Origin: Streptomyces sp. QL37
GTDB taxonomy: Bacteria; Actinomycetota; Actinomycetes; Streptomycetales; Streptomycetaceae
Length of the DNA stretch: 64,000 bases
Reading direction: 5' to 3'
NCBI RefSeq assembly: GCF_002941025.1
Contig: NZ_PTJS01000001.1
Coordinates: 1,736,001 to 1,800,000 of the forward strand
Shown here piece by piece: positions 56,068 through 64,000 of the stretch. The notes beneath the pieces were generated by a model that was given only the letters and a program-made list of their open reading frames with translations, made no database searches and was not told the DNA's origin. Both the position numbers and the translations under genes were made by a program. Position 1 is the first letter of the stretch. Each line of letters opens with the position of its first letter.

Positions 56068-56535
56068 GTGCCGCCCATCATCTGGAAGACGTCATGGAAG
56101 CCCGGTCCGGCCGCGCACAGCACCGGTCCCGGCTCGGCCGTGGTCGTCAGCGTCACCGAATTCGTCACCCACCGGCCGTGGGGCACGCCCGCCGTCGCAA
56201 CCGAAGGCTTCCGGCTGCGGCGCAGCTGGCCTTCGACACCCGGGGCGGTCGCCATCCGACTCTGGATGGACATCGGCCCCCGGCTCGACCGGTCGGGATC
56301 AGTCACCGTCTGGACCGATGAGGCTTCCCTGATGCGGTTCGTCGCCCGGCCGGATCACGTGCGCGTCGTGCGCGCGTTCCGGGGGCGCGGAGTGACGCGG
56401 TCGCTCCTGCGCGGGACGACACCGGCCGCGCTCTCCGAGCCGGGTGCCCGTCCCGAATCCGCGGCCGACCCTCGACTGGGCCCGGTGTGGGCGTACGCGG
56501 AGCGGATCCTGACCGGCGCGGAGCCCTGGAGCTGA
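56068..56535 (+). CDS. Conserved hypothetical, possible dimeric alpha/beta barrel
   Basis: A 155-aa soluble protein with no clear catalytic motif. The alternating pattern and the SVTVWTDEASLMRFVARPDHVRVVRAFRGRG stretch recall the ABM/DUF3291 dimeric barrel group. The GTG start follows GGAGGGG by 6 nt. The next gene starts 9 bp downstream, so the two are cotranscribed. Confidence 0.65.
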   Translation: MPPIIWKTSWKPGPAAHSTGPGSAVVVSVTEFVTHRPWGTPAVATEGFRLRRSWPSTPGAVAIRLWMDIGPRLDRSGSVTVWTDEASLMRFVARPDHVRVVRAFRGRGVTRSLLRGTTPAALSEPGARPESAADPRLGPVWAYAERILTGAEPWS

Positions 56536-56544
56536 GAGGCGTTC

Positions 56545-57159
56545 ATGGACATCGTCCTGCTCGACCGCGCCGCCGTCCTGGAGTCCGTCCGCGTCGTGGA
56601 CCGCGCCCGCCCCGGCGACTGGCGGCGTCCGACCCCGTGCGACCGGTGGGATCTGCGGGACCTGGTGACGCACATGGCCGCGCAACACCACGGATTCGCG
56701 GCGGCGGCCCGTGGCGAGGGAGCGGAAGCCGCCGCCTGGCGGACGGCGGATCTCGGGGACGACCCGGCCGGCGCCTACCGCGCCGCCGCCGGGGTACTCC
56801 TCGACGCCTTCGCCTCCCCCGGACTGCTGGACAGACCGTTCGCCCTGCCGGAGATCAGCACGCGGCCGGTGCCCGGCGGACGGGCCGTCGAGTTCCACTT
56901 CGTCGACTACGTGGTGCACGCGTGGGACGTGGCAGTCGCACTCGGACTCCCCGTCCGCCTGTCGGAACCCGTGCTGCGCGCCGCGCTGCCGATCGCGTCG
57001 GCCGTGCCGGACGGTGCCGCACGGCGCGCCTCCGACTCCGCGTTCCGCCCGTCCCTCCTCCCGCAGGACGCGACGGGCACCGCCCCACCCGGCACTCTCC
57101 CCCTCGTCCTCGCCGCCCTGGGACGGCCCGCCGGCTGGACACCGCCGGAGGTGTGGTGA
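56545..57159 (+). CDS. TIGR03086-family (mycothiol-dependent maleylpyruvate isomerase-like) protein
   Basis: A 204-aa DinB/MDMPI-fold protein. The metal-site motifs PTPCDRWDLRDLVTHM and HFVDYVVHAWDVA carry the family His and Asp/Glu residues. Many members are mycothiol-dependent enzymes of unknown substrate. Cotranscribed with the preceding hypothetical. The reaction cannot be stated from sequence. Confidence 0.8.
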   Translation: MDIVLLDRAAVLESVRVVDRARPGDWRRPTPCDRWDLRDLVTHMAAQHHGFAAAARGEGAEAAAWRTADLGDDPAGAYRAAAGVLLDAFASPGLLDRPFALPEISTRPVPGGRAVEFHFVDYVVHAWDVAVALGLPVRLSEPVLRAALPIASAVPDGAARRASDSAFRPSLLPQDATGTAPPGTLPLVLAALGRPAGWTPPEVW

Positions 57160-57181
57160 CCCGCGGGGCGGGCCGCTCCCG

Positions 57182-57808
57182 TCACGCCCCGGGCGGGTCG
57201 AAGTCTCCGAACCGGGCCGGGCCCCCCGGCCGGTAGGTGTGGATCGCGATGCCGCTTCCGGTGGTCCGGGCCCCGGTCAGTTCGAAGGCCGTCGGCTTCC
57301 CGCCGTCCGCGAAGAGGCGCTTGCCACTCCCCAGGTAGACCGGGTAGACGAGCAGGTTGACCTCGTCGATCAGGCCGTGCGCCAGGAGGGACCGCGCCAG
57401 GGTGCCGCTGCCGTGGATCTGCAGCTCACCCTCCGCGGTCCGCTCCTTGAGCCGGGCGACCTCGGCCGGCACGTCGCCGGAGACCACTGTCGTGTTCTCC
57501 CACTCCGGGTCGGTCAGGGTCGTGGAGACGACATGCTTGGGCAGGGTGTTGAGCCGTGTGGCGATCGGGTCCTGCGGATCGGTGACCTTGGGCCAGTAGG
57601 CCGCGAAGATGTCGTACGTACGCCGTCCGAGGAGATAGGCGCCCGACCGGTCGAAGACCTCGTCGGTGAAGGCCGCCATGCCGTCGTCCGCGAAAGGCAC
57701 CAGCCAGCCTCCGTACTCGAACCCGCCGCTGGTGTCCTCCTCGGTGCCCCCGGGCGCCTGCATCACGCCGTCGAGGGACACGAACGTGGTGAGAGTCAGC
57801 TTCGCCAT
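57182..57808 (-). CDS. Dihydrofolate reductase-like (RibD C-terminal) protein
   Basis: A 208-aa member of the RibD_C/YwjB-type DHFR-fold family: start KLTLTTFVSLDGVMQAPGG, GAYLLGRRTYDIFAAYWP and IHGSGTLARSLLAHGLIDEVNLLVYPV. It is not the folate enzyme; substrate unknown. GAAGGAG is 7 nt before the ATG. Converges with the TIGR03086 gene. Confidence 0.85.
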   Translation of the reverse strand: MAKLTLTTFVSLDGVMQAPGGTEEDTSGGFEYGGWLVPFADDGMAAFTDEVFDRSGAYLLGRRTYDIFAAYWPKVTDPQDPIATRLNTLPKHVVSTTLTDPEWENTTVVSGDVPAEVARLKERTAEGELQIHGSGTLARSLLAHGLIDEVNLLVYPVYLGSGKRLFADGGKPTAFELTGARTTGSGIAIHTYRPGGPARFGDFDPPGA

Positions 57809-57990
57809 GGTTCCGCTCCTTCGCCTCGTGCCAGGGGTCATGGGTCCCGGCAGTCCGTCCGCTTCCACCTGTTCCGACACCACTTTCGGGCGAAAGTCAT
57901 CGGTACGCCCGACCAGGTCCGCCGCGATTCAACGGTCACAGATCGACTACATCACCGAGATCTCGCACGTACCTTCGATACATAGGGTGC

Positions 57991-58458
57991 ATGCGCACCA
58001 CACACATCACCCGTGCCGGACTCTCCGTGCTCGTCGCCCTGGCCGCACTGACCGCCTGCACCCAGGAGCCGGGAGGGACTCCCGGAGCCGCGCCTTCCTC
58101 GTCCCGCTCCGCCGGTCCGTCCACGTCGTCACCCACCGCCCCGGTGGACACGGCTGCACTGGAATCGTCCGTACGCGCGTACGTGACGGCCTACTACCAG
58201 CCGGACACCGACGCCGCGTACGCGCTCATTTCCAAGCGCTGCCGGAAGGACATGTCCGAGGCGCAGTTCGAGGCCCTCGTCGACCGGGCGGCACAGACGG
58301 CCGAGCAGCTCGGAAAGACCTACACACTGAAGCGGCTGTCCGTGGACAGCGTCCACGGGAACGACGCCCGGGTGACCTACGGCGTGGGCGAACCGGAGTA
58401 CGACGAGCGCTCCTCCTGGGTGCGGGAGGGCGGTGAGTGGCACAACAACCTCTGCTGA
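57991..58458 (+). CDS. Hypothetical lipoprotein
   Basis: A 155-aa lipoprotein with lipobox LTAC, a Ser/Pro/Ala-rich linker and a C-terminal domain of about 100 residues predicted as an alpha+beta NTF2-like fold (VRAYVTAYYQPDTDAAYALIS...). No function known to me. It ends at a Cys (HNNLC). Monocistronic. Confidence 0.72.
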   Translation: MRTTHITRAGLSVLVALAALTACTQEPGGTPGAAPSSSRSAGPSTSSPTAPVDTAALESSVRAYVTAYYQPDTDAAYALISKRCRKDMSEAQFEALVDRAAQTAEQLGKTYTLKRLSVDSVHGNDARVTYGVGEPEYDERSSWVREGGEWHNNLC

Positions 58459-58522
58459 CGGCGCCGCGCCCGACGGCCCGTCCTACGCTGGTGGGGACGG
58501 TACGCGAACGAAATGGGAGACC

Positions 58523-59359
58523 ATGAGCCAGACACCGCCCCCGGTCCGCAATCTCCACGACGGCAGCACCATCCCCGCGGTGGGCCTCGGCACCTGGCCA
58601 CTCGACGACGAAGCGGCCGAGCAGGCCGTCGCCGGGGCGCTGCGGGCCGGCTACCGGCTCGTGGACACCGCGCTGAACTACGGGAACGAGACCGGCACCG
58701 GCCGGGGCATCGCGAGCTCCGGAGTGCCGCGGCAGGACGTCTTCGTCACGACGAAGGTGCCCGGCCGCCACCACGGTTACGAGGAGACGCTGGCCTCCTT
58801 CGAGGAGTCGCGCGGCAAGCTGGGGCTGGAGTACGTCGATCTGTACCTCATCCACTGGCCGCTGCCCCGGGTGGACAAGTACGTCGACACCTGGAAGGCG
58901 ATGATCAAGCTCCGCGAGGAAGGCCTCGTACGCTCCATCGGCGTCTCCAACTTCACGGCCGAGCACTTGGACCGGCTGGAGCGGGAGACGGGTGTGCTGC
59001 CCGTGGTGAACCAGATCGAGATGCATCCGCTGCTCCCGCAGGAGGAGCTGCGGGCGGTGCACGACGCGAAGGGCATCGTCACGGAGAGCTGGAGTCCGCT
59101 GGCCCGGGGGCGCCAGGTGCTGGAGGCGCCCGAGGTGGTCGCCACCGCCGAGGCCCACGGTGTGACGCCCGGCCAGGTCGTGCTGCGGTGGCACACGCAG
59201 CTGGGGGCGGTGCCGATCCCGAAGTCCGCGGATCCCGGGCGGCAGCGGGAGAATCTCGACCTGTTCGGTTTCGAGCTGACACAGCGGGAGCTGGACCTGA
59301 TCGGGGCCCGGCCGCCTCACCGCTTCGGCGGGGACCCCGACACGCACGAGGAGTTCTGA
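58523..59359 (+). CDS. Aldo/keto reductase
   Basis: A 278-aa NADPH-dependent AKR: catalytic tetrad in DTALNYGNE (Asp, Tyr), VTTKV (Lys) and YLIHWP (His), with the cofactor segment VPIPKSADPGRQRENL. It reduces aldehydes or ketones, as in 2,5-diketo-gluconate reductase-type enzymes. Starts after GGAGACC; followed by a strong terminator. Confidence 0.9.
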   Translation: MSQTPPPVRNLHDGSTIPAVGLGTWPLDDEAAEQAVAGALRAGYRLVDTALNYGNETGTGRGIASSGVPRQDVFVTTKVPGRHHGYEETLASFEESRGKLGLEYVDLYLIHWPLPRVDKYVDTWKAMIKLREEGLVRSIGVSNFTAEHLDRLERETGVLPVVNQIEMHPLLPQEELRAVHDAKGIVTESWSPLARGRQVLEAPEVVATAEAHGVTPGQVVLRWHTQLGAVPIPKSADPGRQRENLDLFGFELTQRELDLIGARPPHRFGGDPDTHEEF

Positions 59360-59378
59360 CCGCGGTCGCGGCATCGTC

Positions 59379-59409
59379 GGTGACGGCCGGGGGCTGCCCG
59401 GCCGTCACC
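59379..59409. terminator. Convergent terminator
   Basis: GGTGACGGCCGGG, 5-nt loop and its complement make a perfect 13-bp stem between the AKR and ABM genes. Confidence 0.65.
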
Positions 59410-59429
59410 GGTCGCGCGGGGCCGCCAGG

Positions 59430-59759
59430 TCACCGGTTGCGCGGGGTGACCTCCGACATCCGGGACCAGTCGTCCCCTGGCACCTCGACGTTGATGATCT
59501 CCGGTACCTCGCTGACGAGCTCCGACATGGTGTCGATCGCCTTCTTGAAGTGCTCGGAGTTCACATGCGCCGCACCCGCCTCCTCGGAGGCGAACGCCTC
59601 GAGCAGGACGAACTGGTCCGGGTTCTCGACGCTGTAGGACCAGTCGAAGAAGAGGTTGCCCGGCTCCTGGCGGGTGGCGAGGGTGAAGTCCTCGACGGCC
59701 GGGAGCCAGTTGTCCCGCTCGGCGGTACGCACGGTGAACTTGACGGCGATGAAGATCAT
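59430..59759 (-). CDS. ABM-domain (antibiotic biosynthesis monooxygenase-like) protein
   Basis: A 109-aa dimeric alpha/beta-barrel protein of the YgiN/ABM type: MIFIAVKFTVRTAERDNWLPAVEDFTLATRQEPGNLFFDW and FVLLEAFASEEAGAAHVNSEHFK. Such proteins act as quinol monooxygenases or have unknown roles. CAGGAG is 5 nt before the ATG. Not linked to a biosynthetic cluster here. Confidence 0.83.
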   Translation of the reverse strand: MIFIAVKFTVRTAERDNWLPAVEDFTLATRQEPGNLFFDWSYSVENPDQFVLLEAFASEEAGAAHVNSEHFKKAIDTMSELVSEVPEIINVEVPGDDWSRMSEVTPRNR

Positions 59760-59848
59760 GGCGACTCCTGGTCGGGGGCGGCGGCGTCCCGACCAGGGTC
59801 CCATATCCGTACAGGCCGGGCTCGAACCGGCACACCAGCCCTGGACCG

Positions 59849-60964
59849 TCAGCCGCCGAGCGCTTCGTGACGGGCGGTCAGCCGGGCCGCCCCCTCCTCG
59901 GTGAGCGAGCCGAAGAGCCGCAGACGGGAGATCCCGCCGTCCGGGAAGATGTCGATCCGGACGTGGGTGGAGCGCACGGGCTCCGGCAGGACGAAGCGGT
60001 GGTTCGTGTCGGGCTGGAGCCGGGTGCGGGGCAGGATCTGCGACCACTCGCCGTCCTCGCCGTCACTGACCGAGATCTCTGCCCAGCCCGCCGCGTTGCC
60101 CTTGAGGTAGGCCGTGTCGATCTCGACCGCCCGGATCTCCGACTGCTCGGCCAGCCGGTAGCGGATCCAGTCGTTGCCCTTGTCGCGCCGGCGGCGGGTC
60201 TCCCAGCCGTCGTCCATCTTGTGGGAGCGGCCCGGCGCGATGGTGTTGGTGGCCGGGGAGTAGAAGCGGTCGGAGGCGTCCTCGACCTGGCCGCCGTTCT
60301 CCAGTGCCGCCAGGTCGAACGTGCCGAGCGCGGTGAGCCAAGCCGGGTCGGGGGCCACCTCGCCGTGGACGCGCAGGCGGGCTATGCCTCCGTCGGGGTG
60401 CTGGTTGACCCGGAGGTGGGTGAACCGCTGCTCCGCGTCGACGGCGAAGCCGTTGGCCGCGTGGCCGCCGACGGCCGTACGGGGGACGAGGGTCGTCCAC
60501 TTCACGTCGGGCGCCAGGAGATCCTCGGGCGACGGGGAGCCGGGCAGCGAGGTCGCCTCGACGGATACGGACTGCGGGTAGTTGCCGCGGAAGTGCGCGG
60601 TGTCGACGACCAGCCCGCGCACCACACCGGGAGCACCGAGGCGCACGAGGGCCCAGTCGTGGTCCTCGTCGGTGGGATGCGGCTCGGCGGCGCCGGTACC
60701 GCGGCGGCGGCGGGTCTCCCAGCCGTCCATGATCTTGCCCTTGTGTCCGAAGCGCTCCGGGTCGAACTCCGCGGGCTCCGGCTTCAGCAGGTTCTCCCGC
60801 TCGGCGAAGAACTCGTCGTTGGCGGCGATGACCCCCGCGCCGAGCCGCCGGTCGGCGAGGTCCACGAGGTGGGTGAAGGGGAAGTCGGCGGTGCGGTAGT
60901 CGGCGTACGGGTCGCCACCCCCGTACGGGCTCGCGTCGCCGGTGAAGTGCGGTGTCGCCGTCAT
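59849..60964 (-). CDS. alc: Allantoicase
   Basis: A 371-aa allantoate amidinohydrolase (allantoicase) with the two-repeat beta-sandwich: the paired KIMDGWETRRRR and KMDDGWETRRRR segments and the RVNQHPDGGIARLRVHG / RIDIFPDGGISRLRLFG segments are the family hallmark. It splits allantoate to ureidoglycolate and urea. It lies 3 bp after allantoinase and is coordinately used in purine breakdown. Confidence 0.95.
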   Translation of the reverse strand: MTATPHFTGDASPYGGGDPYADYRTADFPFTHLVDLADRRLGAGVIAANDEFFAERENLLKPEPAEFDPERFGHKGKIMDGWETRRRRGTGAAEPHPTDEDHDWALVRLGAPGVVRGLVVDTAHFRGNYPQSVSVEATSLPGSPSPEDLLAPDVKWTTLVPRTAVGGHAANGFAVDAEQRFTHLRVNQHPDGGIARLRVHGEVAPDPAWLTALGTFDLAALENGGQVEDASDRFYSPATNTIAPGRSHKMDDGWETRRRRDKGNDWIRYRLAEQSEIRAVEIDTAYLKGNAAGWAEISVSDGEDGEWSQILPRTRLQPDTNHRFVLPEPVRSTHVRIDIFPDGGISRLRLFGSLTEEGAARLTARHEALGG

Positions 60965-60967
60965 GGG

Positions 60968-62311
60968 TCAGTGGTTCCTTTCGAGGAGGCGGCCGGTGGG
61001 TTCGGCGAGTACGCCGTCGGCCGCGATCCGCGTGCCGCGCAGCCAGGTGGACCTGACGACGCCGTGCAGGGTCTTCCCCGCGTAGGCGGTGACCTGGTTG
61101 CGGTGGAAGAGTCCGGCCGGATCGACGGTGAAGGTCTCCTCGGGGGCGAGAACCGCGAAGTCCGCGTCCCGTCCGGCCTCGATGGCGCCCTTGCGGGTCA
61201 GCCCGGCGAGGCCGGCGGGGGCGGCCGACATCCAGCGGGCCACGTCGTCGAGGGTGTGGCCGCGCCGCCGCGCCTCGGTCCAGATGGCGGGCAGGCCCAG
61301 TTGCAGCGAGGAGATCCCTCCCCAGGCGGAGGCGAAGTCGGGGGTCTTGAGGTCCGTGGTGCAGGGCGAGTGGTCGGAGACGATGCAGTCGATCGTGCCG
61401 TCGGCGAGCCCGGCCCAGAGCGCGTCCTGGTTCGCGGCCTCCCGGATGGGCGGGCAGCACTTGAACTCGGTGGCCCCGTCGGGGACTTCCTCGGCGGTCA
61501 GGGTGAGGAAGTGCGGGCACGACTCGACGCTGACACGGACACCCTCGCGCTTGGCTGCGGCGATCAGAGGCAGTGCGTCGCTGGAGGAGAGGTGCAGGAC
61601 GTGCACGCGGGCGTTCAGTCGCTTCGCGTGGGCGATGAGGCCCTCGATGGCGGCGTTCTCCGCGTCCCGGGGGCGGGAGGCGAGGAAGTCGGCGTACTTC
61701 TCCCCGCTCCTCTGCGGAGCCTCGGCCAGGTGATGGGGGTCCTCCGCGTGCACGATCAGGAGCCCGCCGAAGCCCGCGATCTCGGCCATCGAGCGGGCCA
61801 GCTGTTCCTGGTCCAGCTCGGGGAACTCCTCGACGCCGGAGGGCGAGAGGAAGCACTTGAAGCCGAACACCCCGGCCTCGAACAGCGGGCGCAGATCCTT
61901 CGTGTTGGAGGGGATCGCACCACCCCAGAAGCCGGTGTCGATGTGCGCCTTGGGGGCGGCCACACCCTGCTTGACGCGCAGGTGCTCGACGGTGGTGGTC
62001 GGCGGGAGGGAGTTGAGCGGCATGTCGAGGAGGGTCGTGATGCCTCCCGCCGCAGCTGCGCGGGTGGCGGTCCAGAAGCCCTCCCACTCAGTGCGGCCGG
62101 GGTCGTTCACATGGACGTGGGTGTCGACGAGGCCGGGCAGCAGGACGTCGTCCCCGAAGTCCTCGACGTGGGCGCCGCCGGGCACCTCGGTGTCGTACGG
62201 CAGGACCGCCTCGATCTCCCCGCCGGCGACGAGGACCGCCGCCGCGCGGGTTCCCTCGGGGGTGACCACGCGCGTCGAGCGGAGTACCTGCTTCTTGTCC
62301 ACTCCGGACAC
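60968..62311 (-). CDS. allB: Allantoinase
   Basis: A 447-aa cyclic amidohydrolase opening the hydantoin ring of allantoin. Metal ligands: DTHVHVN, carboxylated Lys in [27 protein letters not shown] and [11 protein letters not shown] start. First gene of the alc operon; a palindromic operator lies 19 bp upstream, next to the divergent IclR gene. Confidence 0.95.
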   Translation of the reverse strand: MSGVDKKQVLRSTRVVTPEGTRAAAVLVAGGEIEAVLPYDTEVPGGAHVEDFGDDVLLPGLVDTHVHVNDPGRTEWEGFWTATRAAAAGGITTLLDMPLNSLPPTTTVEHLRVKQGVAAPKAHIDTGFWGGAIPSNTKDLRPLFEAGVFGFKCFLSPSGVEEFPELDQEQLARSMAEIAGFGGLLIVHAEDPHHLAEAPQRSGEKYADFLASRPRDAENAAIEGLIAHAKRLNARVHVLHLSSSDALPLIAAAKREGVRVSVESCPHFLTLTAEEVPDGATEFKCCPPIREAANQDALWAGLADGTIDCIVSDHSPCTTDLKTPDFASAWGGISSLQLGLPAIWTEARRRGHTLDDVARWMSAAPAGLAGLTRKGAIEAGRDADFAVLAPEETFTVDPAGLFHRNQVTAYAGKTLHGVVRSTWLRGTRIAADGVLAEPTGRLLERNH

Positions 62312-62656
62312 CTGTGCTCCTCACGCAGACTTCAACGATTTGTTGAAGGAGTCTTCACTCGGGAAAGCGGCCCGTCAAGACCCCTCCCGCCCCTCGGGCT
62401 CACCCTTGGACGGGCCAGTGGACCACCCGTGAAGCCGATTGGACATTTCCACGAAGTAAAAGTTCATTTTCGACAGGCGGAACGTAGAATAGACCAGGAG
62501 CGGCACCACCGCGCTTCGGGCCGAACGCGGCCCGGAACGCCGACACCAGGACAAAACAGGTCCTGACCGGCAAGGACGCCGCACCGGGAGCAGTGGGCCG
62601 ATCGGGAACAGCCCGGTAGGCTGCTGCCTTGCCTCCGCTTCGAAAGGACCGTTGAC
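62312..62656. promoter_or_regulatory. Divergent allB/allR control region
   Basis: 345 bp with no gene between the allantoin operon and its regulator. It holds overlapping palindromes beside allB (62330-62358) and A+T-richer sequence (62440-62490) suitable for promoters. Confidence 0.6.
62330..62358. promoter_or_regulatory. AllR-type operator candidate
   Basis: CTTCAAC-N5-GTTGAAG (62330-62348, perfect 7-bp arms) overlaps a second dyad, TGAAG-N4-CTTCA (62345-62358). It lies 19-47 bp from the allB start, ideal for an IclR repressor such as AllR. Confidence 0.65.
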
Positions 62657-63460
62657 GTGCCGCCGTCCCACGCCAGCACATCCGACTCCAAGCCCGCCGG
62701 TCCCAGCGGCGGCGTGCAGTCCCTCGAACGCGCCTTCGATCTACTGGAGCGCATGGCGGACGCCGGGGGCGAGGTCGGCCTCAGCGAGCTCTCCGCGAGC
62801 AGCGGGCTCCCCCTCCCGACCATCCACCGGCTGATGCGCACCCTGGTCGTCTGCGGCTACGTACGCCAGCAGCCCAACCGGCGCTACGCGCTGGGCCCCC
62901 GCCTGATCCGCCTCGGCGAGTCCTCGGCCCGCCTGCTGGGCACATGGGCGCGGCCCTACCTCCAGCGGCTGGTCGAGGAGACCGGCGAGACGGCCAACAT
63001 GGCGCTGCTCGACGGGGACGAGATCGTGTACGTCGCCCAGGTGCCCTCGAAACACTCGATGCGGATGTTCACCGAGGTCGGCAGGCGGGTGCTCCCCCAC
63101 TCCACCGGTGTGGGCAAGGCCCTTCTCGCGGACACCCCGGCGGACGAGGTGCGCGCCCTGCTGGCCCGTACGGGCATGCCGGCGGCCACCGAGAAGACGA
63201 TCACCACTCCGGACGGCTTCCTCGACGCGCTCGAACAGGTGCGGAGGGCGGGCTACGCGGTGGACGACAACGAGCAGGAGATCGGGGTCCGCTGCCTCGC
63301 GGTCTCGGTGCCGGACTCCCCCACATCGGCGGCCATCTCCATCTCGGGGCCCGCCGGCCGGGTGACGGAGACGGCGACCGAGCGGATCGTGCCGATCCTC
63401 CAGCAGATCGCGAAGGAGCTCTCGGAGGCGCTGGCCAGCAGCGGCGGCACGACGGGCTGA
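62657..63460 (+). CDS. allR: IclR-family regulator, probable AllR
   Basis: A 267-aa IclR protein: N-terminal winged helix (VQSLERAFDLLERMADAGGEVGLSELSASSGLPLPTIHRLMRTL) and C-terminal effector domain (GKALLADTPADEVRALLARTGMPAATEKTIT..., GYAVDDNEQEIGVRCLAVSV). Divergent from allB-alc; known AllR proteins repress allantoin catabolism and respond to allantoate or glyoxylate. GTG start, AAAGGA 8 nt upstream. Confidence 0.9.
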   Translation: MPPSHASTSDSKPAGPSGGVQSLERAFDLLERMADAGGEVGLSELSASSGLPLPTIHRLMRTLVVCGYVRQQPNRRYALGPRLIRLGESSARLLGTWARPYLQRLVEETGETANMALLDGDEIVYVAQVPSKHSMRMFTEVGRRVLPHSTGVGKALLADTPADEVRALLARTGMPAATEKTITTPDGFLDALEQVRRAGYAVDDNEQEIGVRCLAVSVPDSPTSAAISISGPAGRVTETATERIVPILQQIAKELSEALASSGGTTG

Positions 63461-63663
63461 ACCTCTCAGGGCGGCGCCTCGGACCGGGGTGGGCACCGAG
63501 AGCCGCCCGTCCTCCATGCCCACCGTGATGTCCGCCCGGTCCAGGTGCGCCCGGTCACCCCCGGCACACGCCGTCACCGGGCCCGGCCTCCGCTCACGCA
63601 CCTCGGCCGTGGCCTGCGGCGCGCCGACTCGGACCACCGCTGACGAAACAGGCGCCCCTGCCG

Positions 63664-63984
63664 TCACGGGTGGCGGCGCGGCGGCTCCCCGAAGAGCTCG
63701 ACGGCGACCCGTACGTCCCGGAGCCCCGGTGCCAGCGCGCTGACCGAACCGATCGCCCCCGCGACCAGCAGCAGCGAACGGCGCAGCCTGGGCACCTCGG
63801 GCCTCCCGCTGACCGCCATGGCGTCCAGCGCGGCCAGCTCGTCCTCGGCGATACCCCGGTCCGGGAACTCGGCGGGATGTCCGGCGAGTTCCCGGCGGAG
63901 CCGGGAGACGGCCGTACGCAGCTCCGTCACCCTCGGGTCCTCGCCGCTCCCGGTCAACCGCTCCTGCCCCACGCTTCGCAACAA
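63664..63984 (-). CDS. DUF5955-like hypothetical protein
   Basis: A 106-aa acidic soluble protein (ELRTAVSRLRRELAGHPAEFPDRGIAEDELAALDAM...), which I recall as a Streptomyces family of unknown role. The TTG at 63984 follows GGGGAG; an internal GTG is possible. Lies at the window edge, convergent with allR. Confidence 0.7.
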   Translation of the reverse strand: MLRSVGQERLTGSGEDPRVTELRTAVSRLRRELAGHPAEFPDRGIAEDELAALDAMAVSGRPEVPRLRRSLLLVAGAIGSVSALAPGLRDVRVAVELFGEPPRRHP

Positions 63985-64000
63985 AGCACTCCCCCTCGCA

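Noticed and set aside
59815..59831. tRNA T-arm-like hairpin (GCCGG-TTCGAGC-CCGGC on the minus strand)
   Set aside because: The stem and loop match a T-arm, but no acceptor, D or anticodon arm can be folded around it. At most a tRNA remnant, probably chance.

Overview
The window is about 72% G+C with Streptomyces-type codon use (strong G/C at third positions, many GTG and some TTG starts, 4-bp stop/start overlaps). Its families are typical of Streptomyces: modular PKS, mycothiol-type TIGR03086 protein, Clp_N/HTH protein, gluABCD-type transporter and AllR-type allantoin genes. I read it as a Streptomyces chromosomal segment holding the right-hand end of a large biosynthetic cluster (1 to about 28.2 kb) followed by ordinary metabolic and regulatory genes. 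No tRNA, rRNA, IS element, CRISPR array or phage gene was recognised.

Region 1 (1-28220) is a type I PKS cluster of the vicenistatin (vin) kind, which makes a macrolactam from a beta-amino-acid starter. On the minus strand one convoy runs: aminopeptidase-like hydrolase (VinJ-like), trans-acyltransferase (VinK-like), free ACP (VinL-like), two stand-alone adenylation enzymes (VinM- and VinN-like), PLP decarboxylase (VinO-like), and glutamate mutase S and E (VinH/VinI-like). It is followed by a PKS that opens with a bare loading ACP and carries two KS-AT-DH-KR-ACP modules, and by a second PKS that leaves the window at base 1. The inferred chemistry is glutamate to 3-methylaspartate, loading on the ACP, decarboxylation to 3-aminoisobutyryl-ACP, capping with an amino acid (alanine in the vin system), transfer to the PKS loading ACP, polyketide extension, and removal of the cap by the hydrolase before lactam closure. 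Divergently transcribed are two paralogous P450s, a 3Fe-4S ferredoxin and a methylmalonyl-CoA mutase large subunit without its B12 domain. An SDR closes the region. Four promoter-region copies of a 10-bp-period direct repeat (CCCCTA-N4-CCCCTA) lie upstream of the PKS, between the divergent starter and P450 operons (two copies), and upstream of the SDR. They look like the operator of a cluster regulator encoded outside the window and mark the SDR as the likely right border. The product, its sugar (if any), the thioesterase and the regulator are not visible here.

Region 2 (28.2-34.7 kb) holds a membrane-anchored orphan protein with a decayed partial copy, a MerR regulator divergent from a small ORF and an alpha/beta hydrolase (with a 19-bp-spacer MerR promoter and a perfect Crp-type palindrome), a secreted pectate lyase, an FUSC-type exporter and an SRPBCC protein.

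Region 3 (34.9-44.8 kb) holds a gluABCD-like amino-acid ABC transporter, a DUF6278-like protein, an SDR, a Clp_N/HTH protein with two palindromic operators, exonuclease III, an MBL-fold hydrolase, a fused PcaDC (PcaL) protein with a long Pro/Gln repeat extension, and a one-TM protein.

Region 4 (44.8-51.1 kb) is a sugar-uptake locus: ROK kinase, ABC ATPase, permease and binding lipoprotein, then a GntR regulator divergent from a Gfo/Idh/MocA dehydrogenase. A shared TTTGTC-N2-RACAT site lies at both promoters.

Region 5 (51.1-59.8 kb) holds a P450-hotdog-P450 operon, an EamA exporter divergent from TetR, and assorted small enzymes. Region 6 (59.8-64 kb) is allantoin degradation (allantoicase, allantoinase, IclR-type AllR with a palindromic operator) and a DUF5955-like protein.

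Start codons were chosen by eye from ribosome-binding sites and gene overlaps. Functional calls rest on motif recognition and memory of families, with no database search.
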